DNA of 64,000 bases from SIG440 sp045587485 (lineage in GTDB: Bacteria > Bacillota > Clostridia > Monoglobales > Monoglobaceae), in contig JAZNCI010000085.1 of NCBI GenBank assembly GCA_045587485.1, forward strand, positions 1-64,000, read 5' to 3'. A program made the translations under genes and the position numbers. Positions 17,985 to 23,985 of the stretch are shown here, piece by piece. The notes beneath the pieces are model-generated. The model ran no database searches. It saw only the letters and a program-made list of their open reading frames with translations, and had not been told where the DNA came from. The stretch's first letter is position 1. Each line of letters starts with the position of its first letter.

Positions 17985-20441
17985 ATGGCAAATATGAAAA
18001 AGACAGAAGCAAAAGCTTTGAAAGAAAAAATAAAGAGCACTATTTCAGGCAAGCTGCGCAGATACTACGGCAAAACCGTTGAAAATGCAACGCCCGACCA
18101 GATATACAAAGCGTGCGCGTTTACTGTCCGTGACGGAATTATGGAGGAGTGGGCAAAATCCAGAGAAATACTTGAAAACGGCCACAAAAAGGAGCTTTAT
18201 TATCTATCCTTTGAATTCCTTATGGGCAGAGCACTTGGCAATAATATGATGAATATTATGCAAACCGACATATACCGCGAGGCACTTTCGGAAATGGGCA
18301 TCGACTTGTCAACTGTTGAGGATGTAGAAAATGACGCAGGTCTTGGCAACGGCGGACTTGGTAGACTTGCGGCTTGTTTTTTAGACTCCCTTTCCACATT
18401 GGAACTCCCTGCGTTTGGTTGTGGCATCCGTTATGAATATGGCCTGTTCAAACAGAAAATAGTTGACGGCTATCAGATTGAAATGCCTGACCCATGGCTT
18501 GAGGACGGCAACGTATGGGAAATAGAGCGCCCTGAGGACAGCGTTGAGGTACACTACAACGGTCACATTGAAGAATATTTCGAGGACGGCAGAATGAAAT
18601 TCCGTCACACGGGATATAACACGGTTATTGCCGAACCTTATGATATGCCCATTTCGGGATATAATTCAAAACTGGTTAATACATTAAGACTGTGGAAGGC
18701 TCGTTCGCCTCAGATTATCAATATGATTGAATTTAATCGTGGCGATTATGCAATGGCGGTTAAGGATAAGGAGCTTGCCGAGGTTGTTTCGCAAATTCTT
18801 TATCCCGAGGACAATCATTATGAAGGCAAGTTGCTCAGGCTTAAACAGCAGTATTTCTTTGTGTCGGCAACAATTCAGTGGATTTTGTCCAAGCAAAAAC
18901 GCCGTGGACACAGCCTTTATGAACTGCCCAAGTATGTGCAGATTCATATCAATGACACACATCCCACAATAGCAATACCTGAACTTATGCGTATCCTTAT
19001 GGACGAAGAAGGCTTTGGCTGGGATGAGGCGTGGGATATTACACAACGGATTTTTGCTTATACAAACCACACAATTATGACCGAGGCACTTGAAAAATGG
19101 CCTATGTCAATGGTCGAAACTCTGCTGCCCCGTGTTGCTATGATTGTCAGGGAGATTGACCGCAGACAGCGTGAAAAGCTTCAATCAAGATTTGGCAACG
19201 ACATCGGCAAGATTGAGTATATGGCGGTTATATCAGGCGGTAATGTTAATATGGCGAACCTTTGCCTTACTGCCTGCCACAGCATCAATGGTGTTGCGGC
19301 ACTTCATACCGATATCTTAAAGAATGAAACCTTCAGGGATTATCATATACTATCTCCTGAAAAGTTCAAAAATGTTACCAACGGCGTAACGCCAAGACGT
19401 TGGCTCCTTAAAGCAAATCCACGCCTTGCAGCATTGATTACAGATGCAATCGGTGGCAGTTGGATAAAGAAGGCTGAAAATCTTGAAAAGCTTGAAAAAT
19501 TTGCAGACGACAGTGCATTCCGTGAAAAGTTTGCAGAAATCAAGCAGGAAAATAAGCTGAAGCTTGCAGACTATATCAAGGAACATAACGGAATTGTGAT
19601 TGACGCCAATTCGCTCTTTGATGTGCAGATAAAAAGACTGCATGAATATAAACGTCAGCTTATGAAGGCAATGCATATAATTTACCGTTATAAGATGATA
19701 ACGGAAAATCCCTCTCAGGCAAGCATGTTGCCCGAAACCTTTATATTTGGTGCAAAGGCGGCTCCCGGTTACCACACGGCAAAGCTGATTATCAAGCTGA
19801 TTAACAATATTGCAAATGTGGTAAACAACGACCCCAGAACAAAGGATATACTCAAGGTTGTGTTTATTGAAAATTACAGTGTATCTATTGCCGAAAAGAT
19901 TGTTGCAGCAGCCAACCTCAGCGAACAGATTTCAACTGCCAGCAAAGAGGCATCGGGCACAGGTAATATGAAGCTGATGCTCAACGGTGCTTTGACAATA
20001 GGAACTTTAGATGGTGCCAACGTTGAAATTGCTGAACGCGTAGGTCTTGATAATATTTATATTTTCGGTCTTACATCTCAGGAGGTATTGAACATCTATG
20101 CGTCAGGACATTCAGGCAGTTCAGAGGTATACTCTCAGAATATGGTGATAAAGGGTATTGTTGATAGTTTTATTGACGGAACCTTCACTCCTGACAACCA
20201 GAACTTGTTCCAGGAGCTTTATCACGGATTGGTATTCGGTCACGGCTTTGCCGACCCCTATCTGCTCCTTCGCGACTTTGAATCATATCTTGATGCAGGT
20301 CACCGTATGGCAAAGGACTTCCAGATGCCTGACATCTGGAATAAAAAGGCGATTATCAATGTTTCAAAAGCAGGATATTTCTCAAGTGACAGGTCGATTA
20401 TGGACTACAACAATACAATATGGGGGCTTGAAAAGATTTAA
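17985..20441 (+). CDS. glgP: glycogen/starch phosphorylase
   Basis: An 818-residue GT35 phosphorylase releasing glucose-1-phosphate from alpha-glucans. The PLP lysine lies in SGTGNMKLMLNGA (about residue 664), and the N-terminal region shows NDAGLGNGGLGRLAACFLDS. Ribosome site GGAGG upstream. It is the last gene of the glycogen operon, followed by a terminator at 20447. Presence of both synthesis and breakdown genes supports glycogen as a storage polymer. Confidence 0.95.
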   Translation: MANMKKTEAKALKEKIKSTISGKLRRYYGKTVENATPDQIYKACAFTVRDGIMEEWAKSREILENGHKKELYYLSFEFLMGRALGNNMMNIMQTDIYREALSEMGIDLSTVEDVENDAGLGNGGLGRLAACFLDSLSTLELPAFGCGIRYEYGLFKQKIVDGYQIEMPDPWLEDGNVWEIERPEDSVEVHYNGHIEEYFEDGRMKFRHTGYNTVIAEPYDMPISGYNSKLVNTLRLWKARSPQIINMIEFNRGDYAMAVKDKELAEVVSQILYPEDNHYEGKLLRLKQQYFFVSATIQWILSKQKRRGHSLYELPKYVQIHINDTHPTIAIPELMRILMDEEGFGWDEAWDITQRIFAYTNHTIMTEALEKWPMSMVETLLPRVAMIVREIDRRQREKLQSRFGNDIGKIEYMAVISGGNVNMANLCLTACHSINGVAALHTDILKNETFRDYHILSPEKFKNVTNGVTPRRWLLKANPRLAALITDAIGGSWIKKAENLEKLEKFADDSAFREKFAEIKQENKLKLADYIKEHNGIVIDANSLFDVQIKRLHEYKRQLMKAMHIIYRYKMITENPSQASMLPETFIFGAKAAPGYHTAKLIIKLINNIANVVNNDPRTKDILKVVFIENYSVSIAEKIVAAANLSEQISTASKEASGTGNMKLMLNGALTIGTLDGANVEIAERVGLDNIYIFGLTSQEVLNIYASGHSGSSEVYSQNMVIKGIVDSFIDGTFTPDNQNLFQELYHGLVFGHGFADPYLLLRDFESYLDAGHRMAKDFQMPDIWNKKAIINVSKAGYFSSDRSIMDYNNTIWGLEKI

Positions 20442-20446
20442 AGAAC

Positions 20447-20476
20447 AAACGGCGGGATTTTTTATCCCGTCGTTTT
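20447..20476 (+). terminator. terminator of the glycogen operon
   Basis: AAACGGCGGGAT (20447-20458) pairs with ATCCCGTCGTTT (20464-20475), with one wobble, and is followed by a short T-run. Confidence 0.75.
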
Positions 20477-20489
20477 ACGTTTATAAAAA

Positions 20490-20672
20490 CTAGTCTTTTT
20501 TGGATTTTTTGCCAAAATCAGCTTTAATTTGTGCCGATATTTTTTCGCTTTTTTCCTTGCTCTTTTCTTCAAGAAGGGAGTCAACAGTATCAATCTGTGC
20601 TTGTTTTAGTTTTATAATTGCATCTGTAACTACGTCAAAAAGCTGTTCATAAAGCGCTTTGTAATCAGGCAT
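20490..20672 (-). CDS. MPDY-type small protein, copy 2
   Basis: A 60-residue charged helical protein starting MPDYKALYEQLFDVVTDAI, paralogous to the ORF at 194-358, with a Lys/Glu-rich C-terminus. Start ATG 20672 with AAGGA upstream. It lies behind the UUCG terminator of structured RNA copy 2, in the same arrangement as copy 1. No known domain is recognised. Conservation of the first 30 residues between the copies, while their tails differ, suggests the N-terminal helix is the functional part. Confidence 0.75.
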   Translation of the reverse strand: MPDYKALYEQLFDVVTDAIIKLKQAQIDTVDSLLEEKSKEKSEKISAQIKADFGKKSKKD

Positions 20673-20693
20673 TGTAAACTTCCTTTCTAAAAT

Positions 20694-20894
20694 AAAAAGT
20701 GCGGCAACCGAAGCTGCCGCACGAAAAACGCAAGCTTCGATTTGCTGCTACACAAATGGAATATAGAATACTTTATATACCCTAACGACCTTAAACTTGC
20801 GTTTTTGCCTTGTTCATTTGTCATTAAGGTATACTAAAAAAAGATAAAGTATTCCTACAAAAAGCATTTTATAATATATTCAATTTGTGTAGCC
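20694..20894 (-). ncRNA. structured RNA with pseudoknot, copy 2 (unnamed family)
   Basis: A roughly 200-nt minus-strand RNA. Closing stem of 11 bp: 20883-20893 with 20747-20757 (GCTACACAAAT). Second 11-bp stem: 20844-20854 with 20766-20776 (GAATACTTTAT). Further AUACC/GGUAU pairing lies above it, and a large unpaired bulge is on the 5' side. Apical-loop bases 20796-20806 match the linker 20724-20734 over 11 perfect pairs (AAAAACGCAAG), forming a pseudoknot. A terminator follows, with stem 20699-20722, a UUCG loop and a U-run at 20694-20698. Stem sequences differ from copy 1 while pairing is kept, which is the main evidence for a functional RNA. Confidence 0.75.
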
Positions 20895-20899
20895 TAAGT

Positions 20900-20928
20900 A
20901 TTATAACACAAGATTACAAAAAATACAA
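20900..20928 (-). promoter_or_regulatory. promoter of structured RNA copy 2
   Basis: Minus strand: perfect -10 TATAAT (20900-20905), 17-bp spacer, weak -35 TTGTAT (20923-20928). The start near 20894 coincides with the base of the closing stem. Confidence 0.7.
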
Positions 20929-20975
20929 CAATAATTTTATTTACATGTATAAATGAAGAATTCAATAAAAAGATA

Positions 20976-21004
20976 TTGAAATAATGTTCTAAATGTTGTA
21001 TAAT
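20976..21004 (+). promoter_or_regulatory. promoter of the putative type I toxin mRNA
   Basis: -35 TTGAAA (20976-20981), 17-bp spacer, -10 TATAAT (20999-21004). The mRNA would begin near 21011 with a GAAA-capped hairpin (GTCGGA/TCCGGC), a 5' end often seen on stable toxin mRNAs. Confidence 0.75.
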
Positions 21005-21101
21005 GTTTCTGTCGGAGAAATCCGGCATAAAGGCAAGACTGAAAACAAGCGTAAAAGCTGGGCGGTTATGCCATCATCTCTTATAGGGGAGGTGATAGCA
21101 T

Positions 21102-21170
21102 ATGGAAGAAAATTACATAATTTCATTTATGATAATTTTGTTGCTTTTAGCATTAACCATAAAAAAATAA
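21102..21170 (+). CDS. putative type I toxin, small hydrophobic peptide
   Basis: A 22-residue peptide beginning MEENYIISFMIILLLL and ending in two lysines: one membrane helix with a charged tail. It has a strong GGGGAGGTGATAGC ribosome region before ATG 21102, and its stop codon lies in the arm of a bidirectional terminator. Size, helix and layout match holin-like/TxpA/Fst-type toxins of Firmicutes. A consensus promoter on the opposite strand (21255-21283) fires towards it, as expected for an antisense antitoxin. Toxicity is inferred from architecture; no specific family match is claimed. Confidence 0.7.
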   Translation: MEENYIISFMIILLLLALTIKK

Positions 21171-21200
21171 CGCCCACCGCCAAGTAGTGCGTTATTTTTT
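21164..21200. terminator. bidirectional terminator shared by toxin mRNA and antisense RNA
   Basis: AAAAAATAACGC and GCGTTATTTTTT form a 12-bp stem with A- and T-runs on opposite sides, so transcripts converging from either direction can end here. Confidence 0.75.
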
Positions 21201-21249
21201 ATAAACGATATTTATTTGGCATAACCGATTGAGGTCTTGCCTTTTTCTA
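21165..21249 (-). ncRNA. putative antisense RNA antitoxin
   Basis: A transcript of about 85 nt is predicted from the promoter at 21255-21283 to the shared terminator; it is complementary to the 3' end of the toxin mRNA. Its 5' part repeats, in the same order, two motifs of the toxin mRNA leader: AAAGGCAAGAC and CGGTTATGCC. On the DNA these are inverted repeats (21030-21040 with 21234-21244, and 21063-21072 with 21218-21227). Confidence 0.6.
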
Positions 21250-21254
21250 TTGTT

Positions 21255-21283
21255 ATTATACACGATAAAAAAATTTTTGTCAA
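21255..21283 (-). promoter_or_regulatory. promoter of the putative antitoxin RNA
   Basis: Minus strand: perfect -35 TTGACA (21278-21283), 17-bp spacer, perfect -10 TATAAT (21255-21260). It is stronger than the toxin promoter, as expected for a labile antitoxin. Confidence 0.8.
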
Positions 21284-21308
21284 CTGTTTTTGTGTAGTTT
21301 AAAAATAT

Positions 21309-21337
21309 TTGCATTTTTTATTTATTTATGATAGTAT
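21309..21337 (+). promoter_or_regulatory. promoter of the DUF5662 gene
   Basis: -35 TTGCAT (21309-21314), 17-bp spacer, -10 TAGTAT (21332-21337). Confidence 0.55.
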
Positions 21338-21377
21338 AGTTTTATTGCAAATTTTGTTAAAAGGAGAGCGCAGTGGG

Positions 21378-21902
21378 ATGTTAAAAAACTTTTTCGGGCA
21401 TTTGTCAACGGTTGTGCGCCATCGTCACAAGGTGTTTGTCCATTGCTGTCGTGTGGGTATTCCCGTACGTGGGTTGCTGCACGATTTATCAAAGTTTTCG
21501 CCAACCGAATTTATTCCGGGAGTAAAGTTCTTTCTTGGTACACGCAGTCCCAATGAAGAAGAACGTGCCACATTTGGACACTCTCTTGCGTGGATGCATC
21601 ACAAGGGCAGAAACAGACATCATTTTGAATACTGGACAGACTACAATCCCGAAACCAAGCAGATTTCACCTGTAAAAATGCCAATCCGCTTTGTCAAGGA
21701 AATGTTTTGCGACAGAGTTGCAGCAAGCAAAATTTATCAGGGCAAAAACTACACGGATAATCATCCTGTTGAGTATTTTATGCGCGGAAAGCCGAGGCGG
21801 AGCATTCACCCCGAAACCTCCGAACTTTTAGAAGGCTGGCTTGTTATGCTTGCAGAAAAGGGTGAAAAGGAGACTTTTAAACACATAAAGAAGGCAAGAT
21901 GA
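21378..21902 (+). CDS. DUF5662 family protein
   Basis: A 174-residue protein with the pattern of DUF5662: HKVFVHCC, GLLHDLSKFSPTEF, GTRSPN, WMHHKGRNRHHFEYW, KMPIRFVKEMFCDRVAASK and a C-terminal LEGWLVMLAEKGE. The spaced His and HD residues resemble a metal-dependent HD-type active site, but that is inference and no activity is known to me. ATG 21378 follows AGGAG by 11 nt. It is monocistronic, ending in a strong terminator. Confidence 0.8.
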   Translation: MLKNFFGHLSTVVRHRHKVFVHCCRVGIPVRGLLHDLSKFSPTEFIPGVKFFLGTRSPNEEERATFGHSLAWMHHKGRNRHHFEYWTDYNPETKQISPVKMPIRFVKEMFCDRVAASKIYQGKNYTDNHPVEYFMRGKPRRSIHPETSELLEGWLVMLAEKGEKETFKHIKKAR

Positions 21903-21912
21903 AATAAAACGA

Positions 21913-21941
21913 AAACGCCGACGGATTTCCCGTCGGCGTTT
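21913..21941. terminator. terminator between DUF5662 gene and Cys-rich peptide genes
   Basis: AAACGCCGACGG (21913-21924) pairs perfectly with CCGTCGGCGTTT (21930-21941). It can serve both convergent units. Confidence 0.8.
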
Positions 21942-21948
21942 GTGTATT

Positions 21949-22068
21949 TTAGCAGCCACAGCCGCAGCCGTTATTGCTGAAAGTACCGTTGTTGCCGCAA
22001 CCGCAGCAGCAGATAAGGATAAGAATCAAGATGATCCAGAGACAGCTGTTATCATTACCAAAGCACAT
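21949..22068 (-). CDS. cysteine-rich membrane peptide, copy B
   Basis: A 39-residue peptide: a short polar N-terminus, a hydrophobic core and a Cys/Gly tail (CLWIILILILICCCGCG, ending GCGCGC). ATG 22068 follows AAAGGAGGTG. It shares its core exactly with the adjacent 47-residue paralog upstream. One membrane helix is followed by up to nine cysteines, which suggests metal binding or lipidation/disulfides at the membrane. No known family is recognised. It is too regular and too well supported by ribosome sites to be chance. Confidence 0.75.
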   Translation of the reverse strand: MCFGNDNSCLWIILILILICCCGCGNNGTFSNNGCGCGC

Positions 22069-22105
22069 ACTTTCGCACCTCCTTTCCAAAAGCGTTATGT
22101 TTTGC

Positions 22106-22249
22106 TTAGTCACAGCAGCAGTCGTTTCCACGGCTTAAAGCATTACCGCAGCCACAACCGTTGTTGTCGCCACAACCGCAGCAGCAGATAAGGATAAGAA
22201 TCAAAATAATCCAAAGACAAGAATTATTTGAACCTCCAAAGCAACCCAT
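22106..22249 (-). CDS. cysteine-rich membrane peptide, copy A
   Basis: A 47-residue paralog of the peptide at 21949-22068, with MGCFGGSNNS, the same CLWIILILILICCCGCG core and a tail ending DCCCD. Start ATG 22249, 9 nt after AGGAGG; an overlapping ATG at 22254 is in another frame and stops after nine codons. The two genes are 37 nt apart and co-oriented, so probably one transcript. Function unknown. Confidence 0.75.
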   Translation of the reverse strand: MGCFGGSNNSCLWIILILILICCCGCGDNNGCGCGNALSRGNDCCCD

Positions 22250-22449
22250 ACATTTACACCTCCTGAAAAGAAATTTACTATAAAAATTACCTTTTGTGTT
22301 TCTCGCTTGCTGTTTGTTTTTTGGTTATAATGTATTATACGGTAAAGTCGCCGGAATGTGATTTGTCCGAGGATAAAATTTTTATAAGCCTTGACTTATG
22401 ACAACAGATAAAGTAAAATATAAACAGAAAATTTAAAGGGGCTAAAACT

Positions 22450-23082
22450 ATGAAAAACAAAGGAAAATTTATAGTATTCGAAGGCATAGACGGCAGTGGC
22501 AAGTCTACCCAGATGAAGATACTCTGTGAAAGGCTTGCGGCAAAGGGTATTAAAACAAGACAGACACTGGAGCCAACCTATGGTATGGCCGGCAAGGTAC
22601 TCCACGAAATTTTGTCGGGCAAGATAAAGGCAGACCCAAAGGTGACGGCTGCACTTTTTGTGGCTGACCGCCTTGACCATATTACAAACGAAAGCGATGG
22701 AGTTTTGAAAAGTCTTGAAAATGGCGAAACCGTGATATGTGACAGATACTATTTTTCGTCATATGCCTATCAAAGCACCGAAGTGCCGCCTTGTTGGGTG
22801 ATTAAAGCAAACAGTCTTTGCGCAGACACTTTGCGTCCCGATTGCACAATTTTTATTGATATAACTCCTCAGGCGGCAATGAAAAGAATTCTTGAAAACC
22901 GTGACACCGTTGAAATTTACGAAACCGAAGAAAAACTGACAATGGTACGTGATGCATACTTTGCGGCATTCGAAAAAATGAAGGATTGTGAAATGGTTAA
23001 AATTATAAACGGCGAGCGTTCGGTTGATGAAGTCGCAGCGGAAATAGAAAAATATATTGTTGAAAAAATTATCCAAATGTAA
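22450..23082 (+). CDS. tmk: thymidylate kinase
   Basis: A 210-residue dTMP kinase phosphorylating dTMP to dTDP. P-loop FEGIDGSGKST at the N-terminus, the DRY motif in ICDRYYFSSYAYQ, and the expected LTLEP-like TRQTLEP segment. AAAGGGG precedes ATG 22450. It stands alone, not beside holB as in many Firmicutes, with the purine riboswitch region behind it. Confidence 0.92.
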   Translation: MKNKGKFIVFEGIDGSGKSTQMKILCERLAAKGIKTRQTLEPTYGMAGKVLHEILSGKIKADPKVTAALFVADRLDHITNESDGVLKSLENGETVICDRYYFSSYAYQSTEVPPCWVIKANSLCADTLRPDCTIFIDITPQAAMKRILENRDTVEIYETEEKLTMVRDAYFAAFEKMKDCEMVKIINGERSVDEVAAEIEKYIVEKIIQM

Positions 23083-23128
23083 GTGTTAAAACTTTCACAT
23101 TCTGTGCAAATTGTAATGTCGAATTTTC

Positions 23129-23157
23129 TTGACAAGAACAGGCGTTTATGCTAAACT
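23129..23157 (+). promoter_or_regulatory. promoter of the purine operon
   Basis: -35 TTGACA (23129-23134), 17-bp spacer, -10 TAAACT (23152-23157), about 40 nt upstream of the ZTP riboswitch. Confidence 0.75.
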
Positions 23158-23197
23158 TATAAAGTAGTGGCAGATTGCTGCCGGTATCGTAAAAAAA

Positions 23198-23275
23198 GAC
23201 TTTTTGCAACTGACGGAATCGTGGATTAAACCACAAGGAAGCAAAAAGTCCAAGCTATGTCGACCGTCTGGGCAG
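23198..23275 (+). promoter_or_regulatory. ZTP (pfl) riboswitch aptamer
   Basis: P1 is GACTTTTTGC (23198-23207) with GCAAAAAGTC (23241-23250). Inside lie AACTGACGG, a GTGG/CCAC hairpin and AGGAAGC; after the linker comes CGACCGTCTGGGCAG, the hallmark of the pfl motif that binds ZTP/ZMP. These aptamers switch on purine and one-carbon genes when 10-formyl-THF is short, and the next gene is purE. Confidence 0.85.
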
Positions 23276-23313
23276 TCCGTATTTATATACTACGGAACTG
23301 CCCTTTTGTTTTT
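23269..23313 (+). terminator. riboswitch-controlled terminator
   Basis: TGGGCAGTCCGTA and TACGGAACTGCCC form a hairpin followed by TTTTGTTTTT. Its 5' arm overlaps the CTGGGCAG of the ZTP aptamer, so ligand binding should block terminator formation. Confidence 0.8.
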
Positions 23314-23453
23314 CAAGCGTTAAAAAATATGCCTGTATCACCACATTTTGCTCGGGGCTGTACACAAAGTACAGCACCACTCGCTGCAATGAGGCAATCC
23401 AAACACATTTTTTAAGGCTTGAGAGTTGATTGTACTGAAAGGATTGAAAAGTT

Positions 23454-23948
23454 ATGAAAAAAGTAGGAATTATTATGGGTTCGGACAGCGACCTTCCCGT
23501 TGTTGAAAAAGCAATGACAGCTCTTTCTGAGCTTGGTGTACCTTTTGAGGTGCATGTATACTCAGCACACAGAACACCTGTTGAGGCAAAGGATTTTGCG
23601 GTGAATGCAAGAGCAAACGGATATGGAGCAATCATTGCGGCGGCAGGTATGGCGGCACACTTGGCAGGTGCAATTGCGGCAAACACAACACTTCCTGTTA
23701 TTGGCATACCTGTTAAATCTTCTAACCTTGACGGTCTGGATGCGCTTTTGTCAACCGTACAGATGCCACCCGGTATTCCTGTTGCAACTGTGGCGATTGA
23801 CGGCGCGAAAAATGCAGCAATTTTAGCTGCCCAGATTATTGCGGTCACGGATGCAGAGCTTGCTGCAAAGCTTGATGCACAACGCAAGGATGCAATGGAA
23901 ACAGTTCTTAAAAAGAACAAAGCGGTTGAAGAAAAATATAACAAGTAA
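23454..23948 (+). CDS. purE: N5-carboxyaminoimidazole ribonucleotide mutase
   Basis: A 164-residue class I PurE: MGSDSDLPV at the N-terminus, the SAHRTP motif with the catalytic His, and AAAGMAAHLAGAIAANT. It converts N5-CAIR to CAIR in IMP synthesis. AAAGG upstream of ATG 23454. It is the first gene behind the ZTP riboswitch. purK and purC, often adjacent, are absent from this window. Confidence 0.95.
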   Translation: MKKVGIIMGSDSDLPVVEKAMTALSELGVPFEVHVYSAHRTPVEAKDFAVNARANGYGAIIAAAGMAAHLAGAIAANTTLPVIGIPVKSSNLDGLDALLSTVQMPPGIPVATVAIDGAKNAAILAAQIIAVTDAELAAKLDAQRKDAMETVLKKNKAVEEKYNK

Positions 23949-23985
23949 ATTGGAGATTTTGATATAAATTGAACGGAGGAAATAT

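Noticed and set aside
20993..21187. ORF of 64 residues across the toxin region
   Set aside because: Different frame from the toxin peptide, no ribosome site; it spans the leader and terminator.
21940..22191. Plus-strand ORF antisense to the Cys-rich peptides
   Set aside because: Shadow; the minus strand has two tandem paralogs with ribosome sites.
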